Part shown: positions 27,863 to 37,545 of the stretch, one piece after another
Position numbering within the stretch: the stretch's first letter is position 1
How the letters are laid out: each line of letters begins with the position of its first letter
From: Methanosarcina sp. KYL-1
GTDB taxonomy: Archaea > Halobacteriota > Methanosarcinia > Methanosarcinales > Methanosarcinaceae
Direction of reading: 5' to 3'
Length of the DNA stretch: 64,000 bases
NCBI RefSeq assembly: GCF_024372725.1
Contig: NZ_VOUA01000003.1
Span: forward strand, 186,001-250,000
The notes under the pieces: generated by a model
Database searches by the model: none
The model's input: only the letters and a program-made list of their open reading frames with translations
What the model was told of the DNA's origin: nothing
Program-made: the position numbers and the translations under genes

Positions 27863-28097
27863 GAATTCCCATCAACTAAACAAGATATCCATGAATGAAA
27901 ATCCCCGTATACCCCGACTGAATTCCGGAACCTTCCACGAAAACTCGGGTAGGCGCTTTCCGGATTTTAGAACAGTTTTAAAACCTGTAGACTCCAGGAA
28001 GGTCCGGCTGGAGAAGATAGAAATGCCGGTCCGGGGTACAGGGATTTACGAAAATGGCTCACATGGCTGTGAAAGGCTCTGAAAATAAGCTTATCTT

Positions 28098-28272
28098 CTC
28101 CCTCTCATATTTTTTTCCTCTCATATTTTTTTCCTCTCATATTTTCTCCCTCTCATATTTTCTCCCTCTCATATTTTCTCCCTCTCATATTTTCTCCCTC
28201 TCATATTTTCTCCCTCTCATATTTTCTCCCTCTCATATTTTCTCCCTCTCATTTTCTCCCTCTCATTTTTCC
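28098..28272 (+). repeat. 17-base minisatellite
   Basis: About ten copies of TCTCCCTCTCATATTTT and close variants, with no spacers. A short hairpin CCGATGC-GAA-GCATCGG followed by CCTTTCCC lies just downstream (28361-28385); it resembles the first hairpin of the composite repeats (preceded by CTCA), but nothing else of that element follows. Confidence 0.85.
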
Positions 28273-28489
28273 CTTTCACGGAACTTTTTTTCCATGCCTG
28301 TGGAGGTGCAAACCCTCAAAAAACCGTTTTTCTTCCCGCTTTGCTAAACCCCGCAAACTCACCGATGCGAAGCATCGGCCTTTCCCGGAAAAGTACAAAA
28401 ATCGAGTTGTTTGAGCAGGAATTGTTTAGCTTGAGTGTCACTTATAAAAATTTAAGATAGAATTAAGCCATACAGCAGATATTTAAACA

Positions 28490-28804
28490 GTCTCATCTGA
28501 CAGTACGCTTAAAGTTTTGGATCTTAAAACCGGCAAGGAAGTCTACACCTTAACCGGTTATTCCTCCAAGGTCAGAGCGGTTTTCGCCGCCCCTGATGGA
28601 AATTATGCTGTTTCAGCCTCAAGTGACAATACGCTTAAAGTCTGGGATCTTAAAACCGGAAAGGAAGTGGCTGCTTTTGGTTGTGATAGTCCTTCTCTAT
28701 GTATTGTGTTCTCACCTGATAACACAATAATTGTTGCAGGGGAAGAAAGCGGAAGGTGCATTTTTTGCTTTTCAGGAGGGAAATGCCGGAAGGAAATGAA
28801 TTAA
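28490..28804 (+). pseudogene. WD40-repeat protein fragment
   Basis: The open frame begins after a stop at 28484-28486 with SSDSTLKVLDLKTGKEVYTL and contains the WD40 blade pattern twice (SASSDNTLKVWDLKTGKEV), ending after about two and a half blades. A propeller needs at least four and usually seven, so this is the 3' remnant of a longer gene. The nearly identical blade DNA sequences are typical of large bacterial- and methanosarcinal-type NACHT or kinase WD40 proteins. Confidence 0.75.
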
Positions 28805-29090
28805 AGCTTGAAAACAACCAAATTAAGATTATATTTGTTAATAAAACTTTATTTTTGTAATAAATCTTTAAAATTCCTTTAAACTTAAAATAAATTCCTT
28901 TTTTCATTCTTTTTCTGCAAGTATCTTTATTTCTTTTTCTGGCAATCAGGGGTATGGACAGCGGGAAGCTGGAAAACAGCATGACTGCGGCGGTCAATTG
29001 CCTGCCGGTCAATTAGCTGTAATATGGAAATCCGTCGAATCAATTAAACCAATCAAAGGAACTCTAATCAATTGAAGGAATTTTCAATGT

Positions 29091-29099
29091 TATATATAT
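29091..29099 (+). promoter_or_regulatory. TATA box of the DUF4405-like gene
   Basis: TATATATAT(T)TAAA about 26-34 bases before the ATG at 29125, which predicts a very short leader. Confidence 0.5.
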
Positions 29100-29124
29100 T
29101 TAAAAGTTAGAATGGTGTGAATAA

Positions 29125-29409
29125 ATGAAACGAATAACACTTAACTATCTGGTGGACCTCAGCCTTTTCGTCCAGTTTGTCCTGGTCGGGTATTCAGGGC
29201 TTTTATTGTTCTTTAACGACCACGGCACAGGCCCCTTCTGGAAGATGATCCATGAGAAGCTCGGGATCGTGATGCTGGTCTTTTTCATTATCCACATGGC
29301 GCTTCACTCGAAATGGATAACATGCACCACAAAGAACCTTTTCAGAAGGGAAAATGGGCGTAAAGAGGTTGACGTAAGAGGAATAAGCTGTACAGGTTCA
29401 TCGGATTAA
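29125..29409 (+). CDS. DUF4405-like small membrane protein
   Basis: 94 residues with two clear membrane helices (about 8-30 and 46-66) and histidines placed in or near them (DHGTG, HEKLG, IIHMALHSKW). This resembles the cytochrome b561-like DUF4405 family, where such histidines can ligate haem. A redox or haem role is inferred only from this. The C-terminus is basic and short. A second, decayed copy lies at 20508-20600. A putative 32-residue single-helix peptide follows 77 bases downstream. Confidence 0.7.
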   Translation: MKRITLNYLVDLSLFVQFVLVGYSGLLLFFNDHGTGPFWKMIHEKLGIVMLVFFIIHMALHSKWITCTTKNLFRRENGRKEVDVRGISCTGSSD

Positions 29410-29486
29410 AGGTAACGGGAGAAAGGGAAAATATTCCCTCGATTACGACATTCCCCCATCCCCTTTTTAACATAAAGGTGTTTTAC

Positions 29487-29585
29487 ATGAATTTAACCGG
29501 GAAAATTCCGATCTTTGTAACTCTTTTCCTCATGATAGTTATAGCCTTCAAACTCCTTGAAAAATGCCAGAGTGGCACTTTTTAA
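29487..29585 (+). CDS. Putative 32-residue membrane peptide
   Basis: MNLTGKIPIFVTLFLMIVIA followed by FKLLEKCQSGTF is one membrane helix with a short polar tail. AAGGTG lies eight bases before the ATG. Its place directly after the DUF4405-like gene on the same strand suggests a small subunit of the same membrane unit. It is below normal gene-calling length, and coding status rests on the ribosome-binding site and hydrophobicity. Confidence 0.4.
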   Translation: MNLTGKIPIFVTLFLMIVIAFKLLEKCQSGTF

Positions 29586-29881
29586 GCCGGGGTCCGGGTT
29601 TCCGAAAAGAGCTGAGTTTTCGAAAAATCCTGTATCCGGGCAGGAGTCTGTCGATAAACTGCGGTCGCCGATGAGTTGCAGGTTACACTGAGGCTTGCCC
29701 GGAGCGGGTTGGAATTTTTCGGATGCATTTAAAGGGGAAATGTGAGAAAAGTGGGGAGGTGAGGCTGGCGACTAGATCAGCTAAGCGAAATTCCCGGGCA
29801 TGCCAGCCTCCGGAATTGTCGGACTGCAGATTAACTGTTTGCCTGCAGGTGAAATTTTTTCTTTCCCTCTTAATTTCCCTT

Positions 29882-32035
29882 TTATCTTTTCAATCTCAGC
29901 CCGCAGAAGGGGCAGAAATTCGGATCGATCGGAAGGTCAAGAGAACTGGAGCAGGCCGGGCAGGACGGGACGTATTCCTCTTCTCTCGCATAACTTCTTT
30001 TTTGTGTGATTCCGATTGCTCCGTTTTTCCCCGAAATGCCGGGATAGTTTCCGGTCTTCAGGACTTTTGTCTGTCCTTCTGAGCCGCCGAAACAGTTAAC
30101 CTGGTCCTCAAAGTTAAGCTGGGGAGAGGCAGGCCCGGTAAACGAGCCACATGCTGTGCTTTCAGGAATGTATTCTTCTTCGTATTCTTCTGCTTCTTCC
30201 TCTTCTTCAAGTTTCATTACGGACTCGAATTCTTCCAGGGCATTTGTGCCGTTTATTCTCCCGAGGGCTCTTGCGGCTTCTATCCGGACATTAGGGTCTT
30301 CGTCCCTGAGGCAGTTCCTCAAAAGCCTCACAACATCCGAGCTTCCTATTTTTTCCAGGGCTTTTACCGCACTGCTCCGGACATCCCACCTGTGGTCATC
30401 CAGGGCTTTAATAAGTCCGGGCACCGTATCGGGTGTGCCTACTCTTCCGAGGGCTTCTACCGAGACTTTCCTTACATCCTTATCAGAAGCATCGAGCCCC
30501 ATAATGAGAATCGGTACAGACCTTGAGGTGCTCAGGGTATCTAAAAGGGCGTTTCTTGCTGCTACCCTCACGGAAGTATCAGGGTCATCGAGGGAATCCA
30601 GGAGATCCGAAATGGCTTTTGATGCATTGATTTTCACGGGGCTTTCGGTTGCAGCCTTTTTCTCTGAAATTTCAGAAACATCAGGAGTTATTCCAGGTAT
30701 TCCAGAGCCCTGCCATGCAGCTGATTTCTCAATGTTCTCAAGAGCTTTTAATGCAACCTTCCGGACGGAAGTATCAGGGTTGTCCAGGGCCACATTAAGG
30801 CCTGAAATGGCATCATGGGTCCCGATTTTCTCAAGGGCGCATACTGCAGTTCTCTGTACGGATACCTCAGGGTCGTCCAGGGCTTTTACAATGTCCGGGA
30901 CCGCGTCTTCTATTCCCAGTTCTCCCAGAGCTGCTACTGCGGCTTCTCGAACGGAGCTTTTTGAGTCCTTGAGGGCTTCAATAAGGCCCGATACAGCTTC
31001 AGGCGTGCCTGTCTTTTCAAGGCAGACTACAGCAGTTTCTCTGACCGAACTGTCCGGGTCCTTAAGGGATTTGATAAGCCCTGAAACGGCTCCGGGGGTG
31101 CCGCTGCTCCCAAGGGCGCTTACGATTGTCTTTCTCATGGCATTCTCATGGACGTCGAGGGCTTTGACAAGGCCCATAATTGCTTCGGGGGAATTGATTT
31201 TTCCGAGGGTTTCTACGGCCCTCCTCCGCAAATACCAGTCGGGATCATCAAGAGCCCTTATAAGACCTGATACAGCTTCAGGTGTGCCGATATTACAGAG
31301 GGCTTCTATTGAGGCTTTCCTCACGTCCCTGTCCGGAGCTCCGAACACTTTGATAAGCAAGGGCACTGAACCTGATACGGAGATTATTCTGCAGAGGGCT
31401 TCCGAAGCAGCTTCCTGTACCGGCAGCCTGGAGTCCCCCAGGGTTTCCAGCAGCTCAGGAACAGCTTCGCTTGCAGATATTTTTCCAAGGGAGTTCACAG
31501 CATACTGCCTGACCGAGTTGTCAGCGTCTTTCAGGGCTTTTACCAGCCCATGGATAGCCTCAGGTGTACCGATTTTTTCAAGGGCCACTACAGAAGCCTT
31601 CCTGACAAAAACTTCCGGGTGGTCAAGCGCTCCAATAAGGCAGGAGATTGCTTCTTTTGAACCTATTCTCAGGAGGGCTTTTACTGCTTCTTTTTGAACA
31701 AACTTATCAGGGTCATCAAAAACTTTTGGAAGGCCTGAAACTGCTTCAGGTGTTCCTATTTTCCCAAGAGCACTCACTGCAGCTTTTCTAATAGAACTCT
31801 CGGGGTCATCAAGCACTTCTACAAGGCCCGGGACTGCCTCAGGCGTGCCTATCTTTCCAAGGGCTTCTGCCGCAGCGGCCCGTACCTTCGGGTTAGTATT
31901 GCCCAGGGCTTTTACCAGGGCAGGAACTGCGCCCGAGTCCCCGATTTTTCCAAGCTCTTCTGCTGCTGTTACCCTTGTCCCTGCAAGAACAGAGTGCTCC
32001 AGCTTCTTTACCAGATTTTTTGTTTGGATTTCCAA
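29882..32035 (-). CDS. HEAT/PBS-lyase repeat protein with C-terminal zinc ribbon
   Basis: 717 residues. About 19 near-perfect 31-residue HEAT repeats ('DPDxSVRxAAVxALGKIGTPEAVSGLIKAL') fill residues 10-590, with one interruption (about 430-465). An acidic run (EEEEEAEEYEEEY) and a linker follow, then a C-terminal zinc ribbon with two CxxC pairs (CPACSS and CPFCG). This is a scaffold or interaction protein; the zinc ribbon may bind nucleic acid or protein. The repeat DNA (93-base period) creates long spurious frames on the opposite strand. It differs in repeat type from the HEAT protein at 3417. Confidence 0.88.
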   Translation of the reverse strand: MEIQTKNLVKKLEHSVLAGTRVTAAEELGKIGDSGAVPALVKALGNTNPKVRAAAAEALGKIGTPEAVPGLVEVLDDPESSIRKAAVSALGKIGTPEAVSGLPKVFDDPDKFVQKEAVKALLRIGSKEAISCLIGALDHPEVFVRKASVVALEKIGTPEAIHGLVKALKDADNSVRQYAVNSLGKISASEAVPELLETLGDSRLPVQEAASEALCRIISVSGSVPLLIKVFGAPDRDVRKASIEALCNIGTPEAVSGLIRALDDPDWYLRRRAVETLGKINSPEAIMGLVKALDVHENAMRKTIVSALGSSGTPGAVSGLIKSLKDPDSSVRETAVVCLEKTGTPEAVSGLIEALKDSKSSVREAAVAALGELGIEDAVPDIVKALDDPEVSVQRTAVCALEKIGTHDAISGLNVALDNPDTSVRKVALKALENIEKSAAWQGSGIPGITPDVSEISEKKAATESPVKINASKAISDLLDSLDDPDTSVRVAARNALLDTLSTSRSVPILIMGLDASDKDVRKVSVEALGRVGTPDTVPGLIKALDDHRWDVRSSAVKALEKIGSSDVVRLLRNCLRDEDPNVRIEAARALGRINGTNALEEFESVMKLEEEEEAEEYEEEYIPESTACGSFTGPASPQLNFEDQVNCFGGSEGQTKVLKTGNYPGISGKNGAIGITQKRSYAREEEYVPSCPACSSSLDLPIDPNFCPFCGLRLKR

Positions 32036-32544
32036 TTCCTTCCACCCCCATTTAGCACAAAGATTAATCTGGACTAATCTCTGGTCACATTTTAAATTGC
32101 TTTGAAAATTTATATACTTATACCTTAAAATTTAAGCAATTTTATTCAAGGTATATTTTTTTCGAAGCCGATACCGATAGCCAGAAGTAGCTGGGCTCTT
32201 TTTACGGCTATGCCTTCCCAACTGCATTCAGGCCTATAAACCCGAGAAAAACTCTATCCGGACCTAAGGTCCGAACCCCTTCTCACAATATATTATTCCT
32301 AATATATTGCTAACAGTAATATATTAAGTTTTATATATGGTTAAAACCAAATAATTTAAACAGTTCCCCCGTTTTGCAAGTTCTTACGGAAAAGAAAATA
32401 TCAAATTTTAAAATCAATAGTCATCAGAAGTGCTCCTGTGAACATCTATTCAGAAAATTTCAGAAAAGTATATGAAATTCGTTGAATAACAGGCACAAAA
32501 AAATGAAAGTGCATGGGCACTTTCATGCCAAGTAAAGGTTCATA
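32036..32544. other. AT-rich gap, no gene seen
   Basis: It contains promoter-like AT-rich DNA for the HEAT gene (reading minus; TTAAATTTTAAGGTATAAGT near 32130-32110) and inverted AATATATT motifs around 32290-32325. Nothing else can be supported. Confidence 0.35.
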
Positions 32545-33243
32545 TCAATAGAACGGAACGGTAAATGAAGGGAAGTAATAGTAAGCCACCAGCAGGATAA
32601 ATAAGCCAACTGCCGGCACGGTGATGTTGTCGTCTACGTTTTCTATCCTTTCGACAAATGAGCACAATATTCCCGCAAGAATCCCGGCAATACCCATTTT
32701 AGCGCCGATAATTATGCACAATACCAGCATACCCGCAGTGCCTTCCCAGGCTTTTGTCCGTTTGTTATACTTGAGGTTCCTTATTATTCCGGTTATCCCG
32801 TCCCCGTAAGCCATAAAAAGCACAGGTATTACTCCAAGCCAGAAGCTTTTGTCAATGTACCAGGTAAAAAGCACTATCAATCCCCAGCTCAGGGTGAAAT
32901 CTACCTCATATAAATTTTCAGGGTCCTGGAACCAGTAAATCAACCTGTCTGTTTTATGCGGGATATAAGTCGTAAAGGCAAACCCAAATGCCATCATTGC
33001 CGGCAAAATGGGTTCACGGGCAACAAAGGGCAGCAGCATTGCCGTCACCCCTCCTGCCAGGAAATGGATTGATTTTCTGGAAAAATATATTGAAGAATTG
33101 TTCGACCTTCCCTTTTTTAAAGCGAAGGTATAGACCTTCTTTGATAATACAAGCAGAACAAATAAATTCCAGATGGCCAGTACCGCAAATATGGGCAGGT
33201 CAGCAACTATGGACTCCCACGTTATTTGAAGCACAGCTTCCAT
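32545..33243 (-). CDS. Dolichol-kinase/phosphatidate-cytidylyltransferase-like membrane protein
   Basis: 232 residues with about six to seven membrane helices. The C-terminal half carries the motif AYGDGITGIIRN....KAWEGTAGML followed by SFVERIENVDDNITVP. This is the signature of the dolichol kinase (SEC59/VTE5/VTE6) branch of the CDP-alcohol cytidylyltransferase superfamily. These enzymes use CTP to phosphorylate or activate polyprenols. An archaeal role in phosphorylating polyprenol carriers or geranylgeraniol for lipid or glycan assembly is plausible; the exact substrate cannot be read. The gene stands alone. Confidence 0.8.
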   Translation of the reverse strand: MEAVLQITWESIVADLPIFAVLAIWNLFVLLVLSKKVYTFALKKGRSNNSSIYFSRKSIHFLAGGVTAMLLPFVAREPILPAMMAFGFAFTTYIPHKTDRLIYWFQDPENLYEVDFTLSWGLIVLFTWYIDKSFWLGVIPVLFMAYGDGITGIIRNLKYNKRTKAWEGTAGMLVLCIIIGAKMGIAGILAGILCSFVERIENVDDNITVPAVGLFILLVAYYYFPSFTVPFY

Positions 33244-33439
33244 GACACCCTGTATATCTTTCAGATATAAGGTTTTTTTGGATTTTTTTCAAAGTTTGTT
33301 CATCTGTTATTACATTATTTATATTTTAATCCGGGGAAAAGTTTGTATTTCAGTCCGGATAAAGTAACCGTAATTATATTGTTCAGTCATCCATGGAAAC
33401 CTTTTTCGACACCATTTTCGACACCATTTTCGACACCTT

Positions 33440-33905
33440 TTTCAGACACCTTTTTCAGGCACCTTCGCTCTCACCGGCTGCTTTGCAGCTGGTTTTTCCA
33501 AAGTATATTCGTATGCTAAAAAACTTATCATGATAACTTAAAACTGTATTGTAATAACTAAAAAGTTCATCCCGATGACTGACTATATTGGAATCTCCAA
33601 AATGAATAGCAGGCTGGCTGAAAAAATTGGGTTTGCCAAAGAAGGTAGAAAGTAAAAGCGATCTGAAGATAGTGAAAGCGATCTGAAGATAGTGAAAGCG
33701 ATCTGAAGTAACAGCAATCGGAAAAAAGGCAGGGATGTAAATAAAGCAAAGACCGATAAAGCCTGAAAAATACTCTTTTCCATATCTATGTTTTATTTCC
33801 TTTTGGGGAGGCGCCGCCAGGCAAGCTGGCGGGGGCATTCCTATAACTCCTAGACTGAAAACCTATTTTCGGAACAAGGGTAGTATTTCTTTGTTCAGGT
33901 ATATT
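33440..33905 (+). repeat. Composite noncoding repeat, copy 2
   Basis: It starts with TTTTTCAGGCACCTTCGCTC and TCACCGGCTGC-TTT-GCAGCTGG plus TTTTTCC (33452-33500). An AT-rich part follows with AATAACTAAAAAGTTCATCC and a 20-base tandem repeat (AGATAGTGAAAGCGATCTGA, three copies, 33650-33710). Next comes the second hairpin GGCGCCGCCAGGCAAGCTGG (33811-33835) and a tail with ACTGAAAACC. It has the same order of parts as the copies at 24785 and 53508, but a different internal tandem repeat. Direct ACACCATTTTCG repeats precede it (33410-33450). Confidence 0.7.
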
Positions 33906-33963
33906 TCTTTGTTCAGGTATGAGTCTAATGCTGTTTTTCTCAGTTTTAATGGAATGAACGGAA

Positions 33964-34365
33964 CTATACCAGATCCGAAATAAATAGAGGAATCTCATCA
34001 TCCCCAACGGTGAAACCACAATTCTTATAAAAATTAACTTTGTTTGAATATTAAATTACAACCTGTGTTCTACACCTGGAATATTTATCAGTCATCATTT
34101 TTACGAGAGTTGCACCGATTTTTTGCTTATGGTATTCCGGCCTGACTAAAAGGTAGTGATAGTAAACTGTCATAACCCCATCGGACAGGGCGTTCATGAG
34201 CCCAACCAATTTGTCCCCATCCCATGCTGTATAAACGGAATGTGAGTTTGCAATTGCTAACTGCAGTTCTTGCGGATACTTTGCCGACTCCCATTCAACA
34301 GACTTAAACAGAGAAACAAGCCTTTCTATTTCGATATTTTTATCATCAGAATATCTTATGTTCAT
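33964..34365 (-). pseudogene. GNAT acetyltransferase gene interrupted by TAA
   Basis: From the ATG at 34365 the protein reads MNIRYSDDKNIEIERLVSLF and shows the GNAT core: the acetyl-CoA site 'VRPEYHKQKIGATLVKMMTD'. It stops at an in-frame TAA (34051-34053) after TQVVI. The same frame goes on without another stop as YSNKVNFYKNCGFTVGDDEI and PLFISDLV, which is the normal GNAT end (the FY..CGF motif). A single nonsense change, or a sequencing error, thus removes the last part. The end lies about 60 bases beyond a composite repeat. An upstream extension to 34533 is open but runs over the neighbouring promoter and is not used here. Confidence 0.75.
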
Positions 34366-34478
34366 ACTTTTCCGTTTCCTTTCCTTATCCCTTACTTGCT
34401 TTCTTCTTGATGTTTTTCCTATAATTAATCCTTTTACTTTTATTATTTTATCTTTTTTCAAATAAAAATAGAAAGTGC

Positions 34479-34490
34479 TATATATTTTAT
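34479..34490 (+). promoter_or_regulatory. TATA box of cam
   Basis: CTATATATTTTAT, about 30-40 bases before the ATG. The ribosome-binding site CGGAGG (34508-34513) follows, so the leader is short. Confidence 0.5.
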
Positions 34491-34519
34491 ATTCTTCACA
34501 ATGTGAACGGAGGATTGTT

Positions 34520-35269
34520 ATGAGGTTTGACAAAAAGGTCTGTATAGTCCTTATTCTGTCCCTGGTGCTGGCCCTTGCCGGGAGCGGTTGCGTCTCCCAG
34601 GGAGAAGGAGCAGAAGAAGGAGAACACGCGGAAACTGCGGTCGAGGGTTCGGCCTCGAATGTCTGGGCGAATCCCGTGACCCCCTGGAATCCCGAACCGA
34701 CTGAGCCGACGATCGATTCGACTGCCTACATCCACCCCCAGGCGTCGGTTATCGGAGATGCGACGATCGGGGCCAGGGTCATGGTCTCTCCCTTCGCTTC
34801 GGTCCGGAGCGACGAAGGAATGCCGATTTTTGTCGGGGATGAAAGCAACATCCAGGACGGGGTTATACTCCACGCCCTTGAGACAATCGACGAAGAAGGC
34901 GAGCCTGTGGAAAGCCACATTATTGAAGTTGACGGGGAAGAATACGCTGTCTACGTGGGAGAACGGGTTTCCCTTGCCCACCAGGCCCAGATCCACGGCC
35001 CTGCTTACGTTGGCGATGATACTTTCATCGGCATGAAGGCGATGGTCTTCAAGGCAAAGGTCGGAAACAACTGCGTGCTTGAGCCTACTTCAGCTGCAAT
35101 CGGCGTGACCATCCCTGACGGCAGGTACGTCCCGGCAGGCACCGTGGTCACTTCCCAGGCCGAGGCTGACAAACTACCTGAAATAACGGACGACTACGCC
35201 TACAGGCACACCAACGAAGCCGTTGTGTACGTCAACGTCAACCTGGCCGACGGTTACAACGCAGTGTAA
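34520..35269 (+). CDS. cam: Gamma-class carbonic anhydrase, exported
   Basis: 249 residues; interconverts CO2 and bicarbonate. It is a left-handed beta-helix of hexapeptide repeats (for example ASVIGDATIGARVMVS). The three metal ligands are His118, His154 and His159, with the same 36/5 spacing as His81/His117/His122 of Methanosarcina thermophila Cam. The catalytic Glu62, Glu84 and structural Arg59 equivalents are Glu99, Glu121 and Arg96, and the acidic loop after Glu121 is present, which marks true Cam rather than CamH. The N-terminus is a lipoprotein-like signal (LALAGSGC, Cys24), so it acts outside the membrane, where it helps acetate-grown cells remove CO2. The ATG at 34520 has a strong CGGAGG site; an upstream in-frame start is not needed. 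Confidence 0.95.
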   Translation: MRFDKKVCIVLILSLVLALAGSGCVSQGEGAEEGEHAETAVEGSASNVWANPVTPWNPEPTEPTIDSTAYIHPQASVIGDATIGARVMVSPFASVRSDEGMPIFVGDESNIQDGVILHALETIDEEGEPVESHIIEVDGEEYAVYVGERVSLAHQAQIHGPAYVGDDTFIGMKAMVFKAKVGNNCVLEPTSAAIGVTIPDGRYVPAGTVVTSQAEADKLPEITDDYAYRHTNEAVVYVNVNLADGYNAV

Positions 35270-35407
35270 ATAATTTCCCGGACATCCATTCCCCCTCCTG
35301 CAATCAACTAAAAAATACGGATGTCCGGAGAAAAACGGATTTTTAAAAACGGATTTTTTCTGTTTTTTCTTTTCTATCTTTTCTTTCGGACTATTGATCG
35401 TTTTCGA

Positions 35408-36589
35408 TTACTCGTCCAGTCCTTTTCTTCCGAAAATGTAGTTTGCAACCCTCAGGGCATCCCGGCCTCCGGTCTCTTTTTCAGGGGAGTCGCTCAGTTT
35501 CACCACGGGGATGCCGTTGATGCTGTGCAGCTTTATGACCATGTTCAGGGGCGGGCTTTCCCGGAAAAACTCGGAGTTGTTGGTCAGGCTGGTCCCTATC
35601 CCGAAACTGCAGTTTATTTTGCCGCTGCAGTATTTTTTCAACTTTATTGCGTCTTCGGCGTTAAGGGCGTCACTGAAAACAACGACCTTTTTCATGGGGT
35701 CGATGCCCATTTTATTGTAGTGGGCGATCACCTTTTCCACAAAGACCAGGGGGTCTCCGCTGTCGTGGCGGACGCCGTCATAGATTTTTGAGAGTTTCAG
35801 GTTGAAGTCCTTGAAAAAGGCATCAGAGCCGAAGGTGTCGGTAAGGGCTATTCCCAGGTCTCCTTTATAGACCTCTACCCAGTTTTCAAAGGCAAAGCGG
35901 TTGGCATAGCGGAGCCCGACAAGGGCTGAAGTTCCCATGATCCATTCGTGTCCCACAGTCCCTATGGCTTTTAAGCCGTATTTCTTTGCAAAATAGACAT
36001 TGCTGGTGCCTGAAAGGTTTTTTATCCCGGTCAGGGCTTTCATGACGTGGTCGTGGAGTTCAAAGCTCCGCCGGCGCCTGGTCCCGAATTCTGAAAAAAG
36101 GCAGCCGTTTTCTTCAAGGGATTTTCCTATTTCAATGATCTTTTCCCCGTAGGCTTCAAGGCTCCCATTTCCATTCCACCCGGTTTCGATGGTGCTGAAG
36201 TATAGTTCGGAAACTGAGGCCATGAGCACAATTTCCCAGAGGATGGTGCTGTGCCAGGGGCCTTTGACCCGCATGTCCAGGCCCTTTTCTTCGGTGAGGC
36301 AGACTGTCACCTCTTCCGGCCTGAACCGGAAGTTTTTAAGGTACTCGAGGTACATGGGCTTAAGGTAAGGGCAGTGTTCCCGGAGCCAGTGGTACTCCTC
36401 ATCCGTCAGTGTTAATTTCGAGATGTCCTCGTCTATTACTCTCCTGAGTTCTTCAACAAAGCCTTCGGAAAAGCGCTGGGTTCCCCGATTGGTAAAGCGG
36501 TATTCTGCTTCGGCTTCGGGAAAGAGTTCCAGTACCGCCATCTGCATTGTGAATTTGTAAAGGTCATTGTCCAGTATTGATTCAATCAC
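35408..36589 (-). CDS. pncB: Nicotinate phosphoribosyltransferase
   Basis: 393 residues, full length for PncB. It makes nicotinate mononucleotide from nicotinate, PRPP and ATP in NAD salvage. Recognisable parts are the start [10 protein letters not shown], the phosphohistidine-region motif [10 protein letters not shown], the PRPP-site RHDSGDP and the C-terminal FGIGTSLTN. The gene is transcribed towards cam, with about 140 bases of gap. It has no operon partner. Confidence 0.93.
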   Translation of the reverse strand: MIESILDNDLYKFTMQMAVLELFPEAEAEYRFTNRGTQRFSEGFVEELRRVIDEDISKLTLTDEEYHWLREHCPYLKPMYLEYLKNFRFRPEEVTVCLTEEKGLDMRVKGPWHSTILWEIVLMASVSELYFSTIETGWNGNGSLEAYGEKIIEIGKSLEENGCLFSEFGTRRRRSFELHDHVMKALTGIKNLSGTSNVYFAKKYGLKAIGTVGHEWIMGTSALVGLRYANRFAFENWVEVYKGDLGIALTDTFGSDAFFKDFNLKLSKIYDGVRHDSGDPLVFVEKVIAHYNKMGIDPMKKVVVFSDALNAEDAIKLKKYCSGKINCSFGIGTSLTNNSEFFRESPPLNMVIKLHSINGIPVVKLSDSPEKETGGRDALRVANYIFGRKGLDE

Positions 36590-36748
36590 GCGGGCCCTTC
36601 CTTCTTACGTTTTTAGTTTACTTATATGGAAGCGTTTCAGGATATATATTTATATGCATAACATGCTTAATTAGTATCGGAAGTACAACCATTCACATCT
36701 ATTCAAAAAATATCAAAAAATGTTCAAAAAATGAAATGAGGAGACAGT

Positions 36749-36997
36749 ATGGCATACAAGATTTTTATGGTAGAAAATTACGTGCTTCGCTACGACCGGA
36801 AAAATGAAAGGCCCTGGATCATCTTCCACTACAAGGAAGACGGGATATGGCGCAACGTCAACTGGTTCCCCCCAAAAGAAAATGCAGTATACATCGCGGA
36901 TATGCTCAGGAATGAGAAGCCAATTTACTGGGTGCCGGAAGGGGAATACCTGACCACTTCGGGAGAAGTCGTGGGAGAAGAAGAAAGCTCGGCCTGA
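36749..36997 (+). CDS. Small conserved-looking protein, function unknown
   Basis: 82 residues, rich in aromatic residues (RPWIIFHYKEDGIWRNVNWF), acidic at the end, with no cysteine and no membrane helix. GAGGAG lies eight bases before the ATG. Composition and codon use look like a real gene. The family is not recognised. Confidence 0.65.
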   Translation: MAYKIFMVENYVLRYDRKNERPWIIFHYKEDGIWRNVNWFPPKENAVYIADMLRNEKPIYWVPEGEYLTTSGEVVGEEESSA

Positions 36998-37090
36998 GGC
37001 ATGAGAAGTGAATCGGATATCAATAAACCTGATGTAAAGGCTTTTTTAGGGCTCAGCTTTTCCTTTTTTATGGCTCTTTCTTCCTTTTTT

Positions 37091-37222
37091 AGGGTCCTGT
37101 TTTCTCTGTTTTAGGGTCCTGTTTTCTCTGTTTTAGGGTCCTGTTTTCTCTGTTTTAGGGTCCTGTTTTCTCTGTTTTAGGGTCCTGTTTTCTCTGTTTT
37201 AGAGTCCTGTTTTTCCTGTTTT
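37091..37222 (+). repeat. 22-base minisatellite
   Basis: Five perfect copies of AGGGTCCTGTTTTCTCTGTT(TT) and a diverged sixth. It lies shortly after the small gene at 36749 and may sit at its transcript end, since the T-rich unit resembles archaeal termination signals. Confidence 0.88.
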
Positions 37223-37361
37223 TCCCAGAATATTTCCAGTACTCTGGAATCCCGGGGTGCAGGTTTGATTGTTTCCTCCCCAAACCCGGATCATCGGAAA
37301 ACTTTCCTGCCTTTTCTTAATAGAAGTTCCATAACCCTTAATTCTCCTTAAACAAATATCT

Positions 37362-37545
37362 CATAAAGGACTTAGATCTCATAAGGGACATGGATCTCAT
37401 AAGGGACATGGATCTCATAAGGGACATGGATCTCATAAGGGACATGGATCTCATAAGGGACATGGATCTCATAAGGGACATGGATCTCATAAGGGACATG
37501 GATCGCATAAGGAACTTTGAGATCTCATAAGGGACTTAGATCTAC
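37362..37545 (+). repeat. 18-base minisatellite before the methionine gamma-lyase gene
   Basis: About eight copies of ATCTCATAAGGGACATGG, with diverged copies at both ends (GACTTAGATCTCATAAGG). The array ends about 40 bases before the start codon of the next gene, so it replaces the normal promoter/leader region. Confidence 0.88.

Noticed and set aside
28054-28347. 97-codon frame over the 17-base minisatellite
   Set aside because: It is a repeat-derived Ser/Phe/His product with no start signal.
30156-31697. 513-codon plus-strand frame opposite the HEAT/zinc-ribbon gene
   Set aside because: It is the shadow of the 93-base repeats on the minus strand; its Ser/Arg/Ala-rich product has no domain and the minus frame has clear HEAT motifs.
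37362-37545. Possible CRISPR array at the 18-base and other tandem repeats
   Set aside because: The units are directly adjacent with no unique spacers, and no cas genes are in the window.
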